Assembly (NCBI GenBank): GCA_934617425.1
Contig: CAKTUD010000003.1
Location: forward strand, 171,876-235,875
Reading direction: 5' to 3'
Origin: an uncultured Eggerthellaceae bacterium
GTDB lineage: Bacteria > Actinomycetota > Coriobacteriia > Coriobacteriales > Eggerthellaceae
DNA length: 64,000 nucleotides
The notes under the pieces were generated by a model. It was not told the origin of the DNA. It saw only the letters and a list, made by a program, of their open reading frames with translations, and did no database searches. Shown here piece after piece: positions 36,643 to 45,014 of this stretch (positions are counted from its first letter, which is position 1; each line of letters starts with the position of its first letter). The translations under genes and the position numbers were made by a program.

Positions 36643-37278
36643 TTAATCACCCAGATTCTTGTTGAAGATGGTTACCTTGCCGTTTACATTGGCGTACAAT
36701 GAAACTTTGTTATCGGGGTTGAGCGCCGCCCAAACCTCTTCTGGTTCGGGAAGAGCAACTTCTTTAGGTTCACCCGCAAACGTGGGAAGCGGATCGCCGT
36801 CTCCCTGGTAAGTGGAGATGAAATACCCCATACCTGCCTCAACGCCTTCGTAAGAGAAGAATTCGCGCAGGCAGCGACCGCTCTCCTGATGCTTCAGGAT
36901 AGAAATCTCGAAGCCGCCGTCTTCGTTTATAACCGCGGAAATGCGCGGAGTGAAGTTGGGAGCGTCGGGCTCGTATTCGCGTTTCATGCACCCTGCACGA
37001 AAATCTCCGGCTTCCACGATGGTGTCGGTTTGATCGCCATTGGTCACAACCAGCTTATCGGCCATCTTACGCACGGGATGATAGATGATAAGACTCGGAT
37101 CGCTCAGCTTGGCGGGATCATGCGCTTCGGTGCGAATGCCGTCTTCGGTAGGCACGAACACGCGATTGCGGCTATTCTCGGACCGACCCATGATGAAGTA
37201 ATACACGCGATCGGCACCCACCGCGATGCCGCGCCCCGGATAGGCGTTGCTTTTCAAGATATCCGCCAGATTCTGCAT
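36643..37278 (-). CDS. purO: IMP cyclohydrolase, PurO (archaeal-type) family
   Basis: A 211-residue protein matching the PurO/inosicase family: YPGRGIAVG, YFIMGRSENSRNRVF and TPRISAVI are the conserved blocks. It closes the FAICAR ring to IMP, replacing the N-terminal domain of bifunctional PurH. The ATG at 37278 follows GAAAGGGA. PurO was defined in archaea and is found in a set of anaerobic bacteria. First gene of purO-purH behind the ZTP riboswitch. Confidence 0.9.
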   Translation of the reverse strand: MQNLADILKSNAYPGRGIAVGADRVYYFIMGRSENSRNRVFVPTEDGIRTEAHDPAKLSDPSLIIYHPVRKMADKLVVTNGDQTDTIVEAGDFRAGCMKREYEPDAPNFTPRISAVINEDGGFEISILKHQESGRCLREFFSYEGVEAGMGYFISTYQGDGDPLPTFAGEPKEVALPEPEEVWAALNPDNKVSLYANVNGKVTIFNKNLGD

Positions 37279-37295
37279 TGCATCCCTTTCTCGCA

Positions 37296-37333
37296 AATAA
37301 AAAAGGCAAGCCGATACGATGATGCGGCTTGCC
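37296..37333 (-). terminator. Leader terminator of the ZTP riboswitch
   Basis: On the minus strand GGCAAGCCG pairs with CGGCTTGCC around an 11-base loop and is followed by TTTTTTATT. Its 5' arm overlaps the conserved CTGGGCA of the aptamer, so aptamer folding and termination exclude each other. Confidence 0.87.
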
Positions 37334-37395
37334 CAGACGGTCGACATAGTATGTAACGCTGCTCCCCCGTGGTTTCCACGCAATCCGTCAGTTAC
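37331..37395 (-). promoter_or_regulatory. ZTP (pfl motif) riboswitch aptamer
   Basis: Minus-strand sequence has the two conserved parts of the pfl RNA: AACTGACGG, a GTGGAAACCAC hairpin, GGGGGAGC, a linker, then CCGTCTGGGCA; GACGG pairs with CCGTC. The class senses ZTP/ZMP (the formylated-folate alarmone) and usually turns on folate and purine genes. Here it precedes the AICAR(ZMP)-consuming genes purO-purH, with a terminator as expression platform. Confidence 0.9.
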
Positions 37396-37526
37396 AGCGT
37401 TTCAATAGCATAACACGAAGCGATAAGGGCAAGGGCTGATTTTGATAAGAGAAGCAAAATCATGCGCAGAAGCATTACGGTAAAATCGACAAGGGAAATC
37501 AATTTGTTGCGATATGCGAGGCAGCC

Positions 37527-38825
37527 ATGAAAACCCTCTACATCGAATGTTCGATGGGCGCCGCCGGCGATATGCTCAACGCCGCCCTTTACGACCTGCT
37601 CGAACCAAAGCAGCAGAAAATCTACCTCGACACCATGAACGGTGCGAACCCCAACGAGCTGAAAATCCATGCAGAACGATCGCAAAAATGCGGAATAGCC
37701 GGTACGCATATAACCGTGCTTGCCCGCGGCGAGGAAGAGCGTGTCGAAGACGTCGATTTAACGCACGAACATGCAACTTGCCATGCAGATCATGCCCACC
37801 ACGGACACGTGCATGAACATGAGCACACGCACGAACGCAATCACGAGCACCGTCATGGCGCGCACCTTGCCGATGTCACCGAGCTCATCGTCTCTATGGG
37901 CCTGCCACCGCAGATCGAGAAAAACGCACTTGCCGTGTACAACTCCATCGCCGAAGCCGAGGCGCACGCCCATGGCGAATCCGTCGAGCAGATTCATTTT
38001 CACGAAGTGGGTACGCTCGACGCAATCGCCGACGTCGTTGGCTTCTGCCTGCTTATCGATCTCATAGCACCGCAGCGAATCGCCTGCTCGCCCATCCACG
38101 TAGGCACCGGCTCGGTGCGATGCGCGCACGGCATCGTGCCCGTCCCGGCACCTGCAACCGCCTATCTCCTGCGGGGCATCCCTACTTATGGAGGAAACAT
38201 CCAAGGAGAGCTCTGCACCCCCACAGGCGCCGCCCTTATCAAACATTTCGCGCGAGAGTTTGGGGCACAACCGGCAATGTCGGTCGACAACGTGGGCATC
38301 GGTTGCGGAACAAAAGACTTCCCCGCTGCTAACATCGTCCGTGCATTCGTGGGCGAGGGCATCGATTCAGGCGAGACGAGCGGCGAAGAAAACACCGACC
38401 AAATCGTCGAGCTTATATGCAACATCGACGACATGACCGCCGAAGAGATCTCGTTCGCCACGCAGACGCTTATCGACGCCGGCGCCGCCGACGTTTTCAC
38501 CACGGCTATCGGCATGAAGAAAAACCGCCCAGCAACGATGATCACATGCCTGTGCCATCCCGCTGATAAAGATCGCTTCGTCAAGCTCATCTTCAAGCAC
38601 ACCACCACATTGGGCGTGCGCGAACACCTCTGCAACCGCTACATCCTCACCCGTACCGAAGGCGAGCAGGAAACCGAGTTCGGCCCCGTCGGCTACAAAC
38701 TCTCGCAAGGGTTCGGAAGCAATGTGCGCAAATTCAACCACGACGAACTAGCACAAATAGCCCACGCCAACAACCTAAGCCTTCACGAGGTGAAAACGCG
38801 TATTTCCAACAATGCCGATAACTAG
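37527..38825 (+). CDS. larC: Nickel-pincer cofactor biosynthesis protein LarC
   Basis: A 432-residue LarC: N-terminal YIECSMGAAGDMLNAALYDL, GTLDAIADVVGFCLLID, the GELCTPTGAALIKHF block and a C-terminal domain with CNIDDMTAEEI and MKKNRPATMITCL. LarC inserts nickel into the pyridinium-dithio(thio)carboxylate cofactor of lactate racemase-type enzymes. A His-rich stretch (about residues 80-115) is probably a nickel store. Both halves (LarC1 and LarC2) are in one uninterrupted frame. No larA, larB or larE lies in this window. Confidence 0.92.
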   Translation: MKTLYIECSMGAAGDMLNAALYDLLEPKQQKIYLDTMNGANPNELKIHAERSQKCGIAGTHITVLARGEEERVEDVDLTHEHATCHADHAHHGHVHEHEHTHERNHEHRHGAHLADVTELIVSMGLPPQIEKNALAVYNSIAEAEAHAHGESVEQIHFHEVGTLDAIADVVGFCLLIDLIAPQRIACSPIHVGTGSVRCAHGIVPVPAPATAYLLRGIPTYGGNIQGELCTPTGAALIKHFAREFGAQPAMSVDNVGIGCGTKDFPAANIVRAFVGEGIDSGETSGEENTDQIVELICNIDDMTAEEISFATQTLIDAGAADVFTTAIGMKKNRPATMITCLCHPADKDRFVKLIFKHTTTLGVREHLCNRYILTRTEGEQETEFGPVGYKLSQGFGSNVRKFNHDELAQIAHANNLSLHEVKTRISNNADN

Positions 38826-38945
38826 AGAGCACGTCGCTCTGCTCGCTCCCTTTATGCGAATCTTTGAATAGCATCGAGAATCGCCGTGCATCCAAAGCTA
38901 ATGCTACAATCTCTCTACCATTAGCAACACGAAAGGCAACTCACC

Positions 38946-39365
38946 ATGGTTAAAGACCTTGTTCGCGACGAAGCGGTTCTATCCACCCCTTGCGAGCCCG
39001 CAACGGCAGAAGATGCCCAGCTGGCGCAAGATTTGCTCGACACCCTCGCGGCGCACGAAGACGCCGCTTGCCTGGCAGCCAACCAAATCGGCGTCACCAA
39101 AGCAGCCTGCGCCTATCTCGATGACAACGAGCAAGCACATGTCATGTTCAACCCCGTTATGAAGCGCGCGCTGGGCGCTTTCAAAGTCGAAGAAGGCTGT
39201 ATCACCCGCGATGAACCTTCCAAGGTCACACGCTTCGCCCGCTGCACCATCGTCTATGACGAGCTGGTCGATGGCAAGCTCGTCTCCCGCAAAAAGGAGA
39301 TGTCCGATTGGAATGCGCAGATCATCCAGCACATGATCGATCATTGCAAAGGAAAGCTGGTTTAG
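38946..39365 (+). CDS. Peptide deformylase homologue with altered catalytic site
   Basis: A 139-residue protein of the short deformylase branch seen in anaerobes. Motif 1 is ACLAANQIG (Gln kept), motif 2 EEGCITRD (metal Cys kept, usual EGCLS), but motif 3 reads QHMIDHC: both metal His remain while the general-base Glu of HEIDH is Met (residue 130). Classic deformylase chemistry needs that Glu, so it may be inactive or a diverged paralogue; another active def is expected elsewhere. AAGGCA precedes the ATG. Confidence 0.85.
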   Translation: MVKDLVRDEAVLSTPCEPATAEDAQLAQDLLDTLAAHEDAACLAANQIGVTKAACAYLDDNEQAHVMFNPVMKRALGAFKVEEGCITRDEPSKVTRFARCTIVYDELVDGKLVSRKKEMSDWNAQIIQHMIDHCKGKLV

Positions 39366-39385
39366 CTCCGCCACGCAAAGTCAAC

Positions 39386-39433
39386 AACGCAGCAGGCCCC
39401 GCGCATATCCAAATGCGCGGGGCCTGCTGCGTT
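39386..39433 (+). terminator. Very strong hairpin after the deformylase-like gene
   Basis: A perfect 19-bp stem (39388-39406 with 39413-39431) with a 6-base loop. No T-run follows directly. Its 3' arm lies inside the UvrA-like remnant. Confidence 0.75.
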
Positions 39434-39472
39434 CGCAACTTGAAGAATATCGACATAGACATTCCACTCGGC
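39407..39472 (+). pseudogene. UvrA-like gene crumb
   Basis: One frame reads IQMRGACCVRNLKNIDIDIPLG, matching the conserved block just before the Walker A of UvrA-family proteins (RGARxxNLKNIDxxIPxG). The open frame continues only about 10 codons more, without a Walker A, and ends; no start or further UvrA sequence was seen. About 22 codons survive. Confidence 0.5.
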
Positions 39473-39506
39473 CCGCTATCTCCAGCGATCATCAGTGCTA
39501 CTTGAT

Positions 39507-40607
39507 TTAGCGATTCTCGATGCTGCCGATGTTTTTCAGCTCTATCTGGATCAAACCGTTTGCAGCACTCGTGAATTCGATGAACTCGGGGTTCTGCGCA
39601 TATTCGGCGGGAAACGTTATCTCGATGCCCGTGTCGGTTCGAATCTTGTGATTTTTCGTCACGCGCTTTGCGACCTCGCGCTCGACCGGTGCGCGCTCGG
39701 GGAGATCTTCATCAGCGAAAGCTTCCGCCAAGCGACGCCGCGGCGCCTCGTCTTCAAAAACCTCGTCGCAAAGCTCGTCAAAAGGAACCTCATCGGAATC
39801 TTCGGCATTCTCGGAAACATACGCCTTGGCACGCGCGGTTGCCACAGCAGGGTTGGCGCCATATTCTTGTGCAACCTCCTCAACCAGGCGCATCGTGGTG
39901 TCGATAAGCTCCTTGCTCGATGCCTCCATCGAGCACTGCAGCAACCCGTCGGGAATAAGCCAGCGTCTCTCGCCAGCGATTTCGCGCTCTTTATCCACAA
40001 ACTGCACCGCAAACGTGCGCGCATCGATCAAGGCAAAGGAAGCAATCTTTTGCGAAGGGCTTGGCAAAATGGCGTGATGGCGCTCGATGCTGTTGACCGT
40101 GGCGCCATCTTCGGCACGACCCACCTCATGCATGAAAGCAGGTTTGCTTTCCAGCAGCAACAAGCCGAAATAATGCGCAGCGCGACCCGAATACGCCGCT
40201 TCAAGCGCAGCCTGAGCCGCAGCAGCCTCTTCTTCTGACATGTCCGCGATATCCTCGGGGCTAACCCTGGGCGCTTTGGGCGAATCTTCGAAATCGACCA
40301 CCAGCAAATCGCACGAAACGGGATGTTCCATGCGGCTCAATTCGGAGCTTAAAAACTCAGCGATTTGAATCGACAAATCCACGAAATCACACGTTCCGTT
40401 GAGATACGAAACGAGCTCGCCTTTGAACCCGCTGTCGGGCGCAAACTCGCCGCGTTTGTTGTCGATGCCGCCCAAAGCGTGCTTGGCAACGCTGGTGACG
40501 TATTTCTTCACGTTTTTATCTGCAAGATCAAGCTCATCCTGTGAAAACACGTTGATGCACGAAACGAAATCGAACACGTGCAAAATGGCATGGTTTACCT
40601 TGAACAC
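39507..40607 (-). CDS. Nucleoid-associated protein, NdpA/YejK family
   Basis: A roughly 366-residue protein of the 37-kDa nucleoid-associated family: N-terminal VNHAILHVFDF, a central KPAFMHEVG region and C-terminal DTGIEITFPAEYAQNPEFIEF with the final IELKNIG. It has an acidic, Ala-rich insertion (EEEAAAAQAALEAA). A GTG at 40607 is given as start from family alignment; a TTG at 40625 is an alternative. It lies 27 bases (from this start) after the small gene at 40635-40973 on the same strand. Role in nucleoid structure is by family only. Confidence 0.8.
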   Translation of the reverse strand: MFKVNHAILHVFDFVSCINVFSQDELDLADKNVKKYVTSVAKHALGGIDNKRGEFAPDSGFKGELVSYLNGTCDFVDLSIQIAEFLSSELSRMEHPVSCDLLVVDFEDSPKAPRVSPEDIADMSEEEAAAAQAALEAAYSGRAAHYFGLLLLESKPAFMHEVGRAEDGATVNSIERHHAILPSPSQKIASFALIDARTFAVQFVDKEREIAGERRWLIPDGLLQCSMEASSKELIDTTMRLVEEVAQEYGANPAVATARAKAYVSENAEDSDEVPFDELCDEVFEDEAPRRRLAEAFADEDLPERAPVEREVAKRVTKNHKIRTDTGIEITFPAEYAQNPEFIEFTSAANGLIQIELKNIGSIENR

Positions 40608-40634
40608 GATAACCGCTTTCTTCAAAAATGCAGC

Positions 40635-40973
40635 TTAGTAGCCCTCGTATGACAACCATTCGATCTTGTTGGCCGCGATGCGTGCCGACCCCGACTCGAA
40701 GGTGAATTCCAGCTCGCCCGGGCGAATCTCTTTCACCGAATCGATCATGACGTCAGTCATATCATCGATATCGATGTTGAAATCGACGATTTCCGAAAAC
40801 GAGAACTGTCCTACCGGCTTGGTGATATCGGTGCCGGGAATACCGTAGTGATTCTCGACGCTAAAGGTAAGGGAATCCTTTTTGCAGTAAAGATAGCCGA
40901 TCCAATAGCCATTGAAGGCATTATTCTCATCGATAAGCTTGGCAAAAGATTCGGCCTGCCCCAGCGCGTCCAT
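40635..40973 (-). CDS. Small conserved protein of unknown function
   Basis: A 112-residue soluble protein without membrane segments or Cys clusters. Beta-rich pattern (GYWIGYLYCKKDSLTFSVE, ELEFTFESGSARIAANKIEWL) suggests a small beta-sandwich or PH-like fold (inference). ATG 40973 follows GGGGG; a TTG two codons upstream is also possible. Probably co-transcribed with the NdpA-family gene. Confidence 0.65.
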   Translation of the reverse strand: MDALGQAESFAKLIDENNAFNGYWIGYLYCKKDSLTFSVENHYGIPGTDITKPVGQFSFSEIVDFNIDIDDMTDVMIDSVKEIRPGELEFTFESGSARIAANKIEWLSYEGY

Positions 40974-41310
40974 AAGCAACCCCCGTAAAACCCATTATGC
41001 ATCCTGCTGATTTTACACTTGCAAGTTGAGAAAAGAAACCGAGGCACCGCATGCCCAAGCGCCCTTCGTTCAAATTTCTTTCTCGATATTGTTCCGTATT
41101 CTTGCTCATACATAATGGTTTACGAAAGCGAACGAAAAAAAGAGAAAGCGTGACCGAGATGACGACGCTCCCCAAGCAGGCGAAAGCAATTGGCGAGACT
41201 AAAAACAACGGCATCGAAAATCAGCTGATTGACGCAGGCAAGCAGGCTCGCAGCGCTCGCAAACGATCAGTCGAACCCCGAACAACGACAAATTCGCAAA
41301 GGAGAGTAAC
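40974..41310. other. Non-coding gap of unclear content
   Basis: Short open frames exist but none has a ribosome site plus recognisable protein. A 10-bp palindrome (acttgcaagt, 41016-41025) is the only structure noted. With the pseudogene that follows this is a decaying region. Confidence 0.4.
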
Positions 41311-41807
41311 ATGGGCATTACCATAGAGGTGCTGCACGCAGGGCGCGTATGCGTATCGAAATATCTGCCCTTTGGCGGAGACGACTGCAGCACGATACGT
41401 GCTTCGGGGATTTTCGGATCCGATTCCGAACGGATATAGCTCCCGGTATCATGCTATCTGATAACGCATCCAAAAGGACGCATTTTAATAGATACGGGGT
41501 GGCATCGCGACATGAGCCCCACCGGCACTTTCGATAAGCAAGCGCAAATAAAATCGCTAGGATCGCATCTTTTGTACAAGGTGGACCAAGGCGTGGTCGA
41601 AACGGACGCTTTGTCCTGCTGTACTCCGACGGCGGCTACGCGACGCGCTCATAGCAAGAGCAGATCACTTCGGGCATCGCTGCCGATAAGGGAGCGCAAA
41701 AACGATCACTTGCATGGATTCGCGAGCAAAGTTTGGATCCATACTGCATCGAGTCGCTGGCAAATCACGATCCAGACGGGAATCCGCACATAATTCAACT
41801 TGTTTAA
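41311..41807 (+). pseudogene. MBL-fold N-acyl homoserine lactonase-like pseudogene
   Basis: ATG 41311 with GGAGAG begins MGITIEVLHAGRVCVSKYLP and FGGDDCS, then an in-frame TAG (41437-41439) stands where relatives have Trp (RIW-LPVSCYL). The same frame continues LPVSCYLITHPKGRILIDTG and WHRDMSPTG to KVDQGVV. The HxHxDH core is then missing (large deletion with frame change), and the C-terminal part resumes as FVLLYSDGGYATRS, a second TAG (again at an expected Trp), GIAADKGAQKRSLAWI and SLANHDPDGNPHIIQL to a TAA ending at 41807. Non-functional: the zinc-binding core is absent. Confidence 0.88.
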
Positions 41808-41866
41808 TACCAGAAGTGTTACCAAATTGATATCAAGGCTGCCGCATAAGCCAAATCAAAAGAAAA

Positions 41867-41898
41867 AGCAGGTCAGACTTTTTACCGTCTGACCTGCT
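41867..41898. terminator. Intrinsic terminator, probably of the tRNA-Pro transcript
   Basis: AGCAGGTCAGAC pairs perfectly with GTCTGACCTGCT around an 8-base loop; on the minus strand it is followed by TTTTTCTTTT, 10 bases after the tRNA 3' end. Confidence 0.88.
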
Positions 41899-41907
41899 AT
41901 TTTAAGC

Positions 41908-41984
<77 letters not shown>

Positions 41985-42170
41985 TTGTTATGCGATTGTC
42001 ATCATAAATGCCGTCGCAACGGTTTAATATAATAAACATACCGAGAGCGGTTTTCAAGGATAATTTTCAGTTGCGATTTTTTGCACACATTCAGAATTGC
42101 TATTTTAATCGAAAATCATTCCTGATAAGCTGTTCTCAGAGCAATCGACCATTTAGAGAGGGTGGTTACG

Positions 42171-42557
42171 ATGACTACTGCTAAGTTCTTCAAGTGCCCC
42201 GTTTGCGGCAACGTTGCCTATCAGGCTACCGAAGGTGGCGGCACCATGATTTGTTGCGGCCAGCCTATGGAGGAGCTCGTCCCCAACTCGACTGACGCAA
42301 ACCCCGAAACGCACAAGCCCGTTCTCACCATTAAAGACGACGTCTTGTACATCCATGTCGGCGAGAAAGATCATCCGATGACCACCGAGCACGGCATTCG
42401 CTGGGTTGCCGTCACCGCACCGGGCATTGTCGCCTTCAAGCATCTCGATCCCACCGGCGAGCCCGTTGCCCAGTTCGGCATCGCCGACGCAGCACCGGAA
42501 TCGGTCGTTGCCTACTGCAATAAGCATGGTCTTTGGGAGACCCCCATCGAGCGCTAA
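42171..42557 (+). CDS. dfx: Desulfoferrodoxin / superoxide reductase
   Basis: A 128-residue two-iron protein. The N-terminal desulforedoxin centre is CPVCG plus CCGQPM; the SOR centre ligands are in ETHKPV (Glu, His), VGEKDHPMTTEHGIRWV (His residues) and YCNKHGLW (Cys and His). It reduces superoxide to peroxide without making oxygen, a defence typical of anaerobes. The ATG at 42171 is preceded by GAGGGTGG. Monocistronic, with a strong terminator. Confidence 0.94.
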   Translation: MTTAKFFKCPVCGNVAYQATEGGGTMICCGQPMEELVPNSTDANPETHKPVLTIKDDVLYIHVGEKDHPMTTEHGIRWVAVTAPGIVAFKHLDPTGEPVAQFGIADAAPESVVAYCNKHGLWETPIER

Positions 42558-42576
42558 GCGATACCGATCATCAAGC

Positions 42577-42617
42577 AAAGGGAGGTGGATTCGTTCGAAT
42601 CCACCTCCCTTTCTTTT
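42577..42617 (+). terminator. Intrinsic terminator of dfx
   Basis: AAAGGGAGGTGGATTCG pairs with its complement around a 2-base loop, followed by CTTTTCTG. Confidence 0.9.
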
Positions 42618-42723
42618 CTGCTTTCAATCGAATGTTCCCAAACGCGTCATCAAGATGTTACGCATGGACTCCAACCAGAGGCGTTTCGCGGTGAAGCGCC
42701 GGGGGGCAACTGCAAGAAATAAC

Positions 42724-43668
42724 TTAGTTGCCGCCCTTAACCCTGCGCGCGATACGATTGGCAACCGAAACCTCATTGCGTTTGTCCGGTCCCCAAAAAG
42801 CAACTGCTACCATGCCAGGGCCCACATGCGAACCGATAACGGGTCCAATCGAAGCGTTGACGAAAATCGGCTCTTGGTGCTTGGCCTTCTCGCCCTTCCC
42901 GATGATCTCCTCGAGCTTCGCTGCATCTTTCGGCGCATCAGCATTGCCGACCATCACGTAAGGAGAATCTTCGGTAAGCTCGGCTTTCTCCTCAAACAAA
43001 TCGGCCAGCTGCTTTAGGCCCTTCTTGCGGCCGCGCGCCACGCCCTTTATGGAAAGCGTACCGTCGGTAGCGATGAACAGCAGCGGTTTCACATCGAGTT
43101 TGGAACCTGCAAATGCAACCGAACTCGGAATACGACCGCCGCGGCGCAAGCTTTCAAGGTCGTCTACCATGAAATACACGTGCACGAAATACTGCGCCTC
43201 AGTCGCCCAGTCGGCAAGCTCTTTGGCGCTCAAGCCCGCCTCGTGCTGGCGCAGCGCCTCAAAGATAATGAGGGCCTCGCCTGTAGATGCAAGATGCGTG
43301 TCGACCACGTAAAGCTCGGCATCGGGATGCTCCTCCATCACCATGTCGCGTACGCGCAAAACCTGATCGAAGTGCCCAGACAAACCCGAGCTGAACGACA
43401 AGTAAACCGTCGGCATCCCGGTAGCGATACATTCTTCGAAAGTCTGCTTTAGCAAGGTGAAAGGGGCGCCTGCGGTAGTAGGCTGTTCGCCCTTGCGCAT
43501 GCGATCGTAAAAATCCTTAGGGTTCGAGGACTGCCAAAGATCGTCGAGGATTTCGTCCGTGCCGAAATAGTAAGGAAAGCCGACAAGATGCACATGCGGT
43601 TTATTCACCAGCTCAGCAGGCAAGTCGCAGCAAGCGTCGACGATGAGGTTGCATTTGATATCGTTCAT
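42724..43668 (-). CDS. DegV family fatty-acid-binding protein
   Basis: A 314-residue DegV protein: IVDACCDLPAELV, TTAGAPFTLLKQTFEE, YLSFSSGLSGHFDQV and LESLRRGGRIPSS are the ligand-loop and RGGR motifs; IGPVIGSHVGPGMVAVAF closes the fold. Start at 43668 (MNDIKCN) after GAAAGG. It follows coaBC on the same strand by 50 bases, the end of the ileS-lspA-rluD-coaBC run. Second of three DegV proteins in the window; it has a double Cys (ACC) in the first motif. Confidence 0.9.
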   Translation of the reverse strand: MNDIKCNLIVDACCDLPAELVNKPHVHLVGFPYYFGTDEILDDLWQSSNPKDFYDRMRKGEQPTTAGAPFTLLKQTFEECIATGMPTVYLSFSSGLSGHFDQVLRVRDMVMEEHPDAELYVVDTHLASTGEALIIFEALRQHEAGLSAKELADWATEAQYFVHVYFMVDDLESLRRGGRIPSSVAFAGSKLDVKPLLFIATDGTLSIKGVARGRKKGLKQLADLFEEKAELTEDSPYVMVGNADAPKDAAKLEEIIGKGEKAKHQEPIFVNASIGPVIGSHVGPGMVAVAFWGPDKRNEVSVANRIARRVKGGN

Positions 43669-43718
43669 GATTCGCCTTTCAAGACGCGGACGGTAAAGGT
43701 AAACGCTCAACGGGCAGA

Positions 43719-44945
43719 TTATATCTCAGCAAGGGCAAAGGCCTTATTCAAAAGGGCATCGGCAAGCTCTGTTTTGCTCATGGAGGGCATCTGCAAAACG
43801 ACGTCCTCCCCTTGCGCCGCATAAACGAACGCCGCCGTATCGTCATCGGCGCCAAAACCTTCGCCCGCACCGACTTTATTGGCAACTATCATGTCAGCGC
43901 CTTTGGCATGAAGCTTGCGCTTGGCATTGCCGATGACGTCATCGGTTTCGGCCGCAAACCCCACAACAGTGCATGCGCCCTTGTCTTGGGCGATGGTCTT
44001 GAGAATGTCGGGGTTCTCCACAAGATCGAGCGAATGCAGCAAGGCTTCATCCGTCCCTTTTTTCAACTTGCGATCGAAAACATTCGCAGGTCGCATATCA
44101 GAAACAGCAGCCGTGAAAACAGCGATGTCTATGCCGCTAAAGCAATCTTGCACCGCAGCAAGCATCTCATTTGCCGTTTCGACGCGCACGCAAGAAACGC
44201 CATTGGGGGTATCAAGGGAAACCGGGCCGGAAACCAAAATCGTTTCTGCGCCACGTCGCGCCGCAGCAGCCGCAACGGCAAAACCCATCTTTCCCGTCGA
44301 AGGGTTTGAGATAAAGCGAACCGGATCGATGTATTCGCGTGTAGGGCCAGCCGTAACTAACACCTTTTTACCCCGAAGATCCTGACGATCAGACGCGGTA
44401 AGTTCCTGCAAAATCGCATCCACTATCGTCTCCACCGGCGCGAGCTTTCCGCGACCGGTATCCCCGCAGGCAAGATAGCCGTCGGCGGCCTCGACAATGC
44501 GCGCGCCGCGATGCGCAAGCGCTTGCAAGTTGTCTTGGAAAGCGGGCGACTCGTACATGTTGACGTTCATCGCCGGAGCAAGCACCAACGGCGCCGTGCA
44601 AGCCATCGCTGTCGTGGTAAGCAGATCGTCGGCGATTCCATTGGCGATTTTGCCAACGACGTTGGCGGTGCAAGGCGCGATTGCGAAAACATCGGCCTCT
44701 TTGGCTAACGAGATATGATGAATTGGATCGCTCGGATTGTCGAACAAGCCCAGACCAACCGGTTCGCGTGTAAGCGAACGGAACAAAGTAGGGTTGATGA
44801 AATGCGTCGCGTGCTCGGTCATCACGACTTTCACGCGCACGCCGGCTTTCTGCAGGCCGCGAACAACCTCGCATGCTTTATAGGCAGCGACACCACCCGT
44901 AACGCCAAGCAAAACGGTTTTGCCCCGATAACGATCGTCACCCAT
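43719..44945 (-). CDS. coaBC: Bifunctional phosphopantothenoylcysteine decarboxylase/phosphopantothenate-cysteine ligase
   Basis: A 408-residue CoaBC of coenzyme A synthesis. The flavin CoaC half (1-185) has GVTGGVAAYKACEVVRGL, the His in PIHHISLA and the PAMNVNMYESPA loop, with catalytic Cys in ACGDTGRG. The CoaB half (about 195-400) has VTAGPTREYIDPVRFISNPS and STGKMGFAVA, FTAAVSDMRP and VGFAAETDD. GGAGG precedes the ATG. Lies between rluD-like and degV genes. Confidence 0.95.
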   Translation of the reverse strand: MGDDRYRGKTVLLGVTGGVAAYKACEVVRGLQKAGVRVKVVMTEHATHFINPTLFRSLTREPVGLGLFDNPSDPIHHISLAKEADVFAIAPCTANVVGKIANGIADDLLTTTAMACTAPLVLAPAMNVNMYESPAFQDNLQALAHRGARIVEAADGYLACGDTGRGKLAPVETIVDAILQELTASDRQDLRGKKVLVTAGPTREYIDPVRFISNPSTGKMGFAVAAAAARRGAETILVSGPVSLDTPNGVSCVRVETANEMLAAVQDCFSGIDIAVFTAAVSDMRPANVFDRKLKKGTDEALLHSLDLVENPDILKTIAQDKGACTVVGFAAETDDVIGNAKRKLHAKGADMIVANKVGAGEGFGADDDTAAFVYAAQGEDVVLQMPSMSKTELADALLNKAFALAEI

Positions 44946-45014
44946 GAAAACCTCCGTCGAAACAAATCGATAGTTGCGCCGAAAAGCCAGCGCGCATACA
45001 CAGCCCGTTAGCCA

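Noticed and set aside
41016..41025. 10-bp palindrome acttgcaagt in the gap before the lactonase pseudogene
   Set aside because: Too short and isolated to support a function.
41437..41660. UAG recoded as Trp in the lactonase-like gene
   Set aside because: Both TAG codons are at expected Trp sites, which is tempting, but the catalytic core is also deleted and the frame changes, so decay is simpler.
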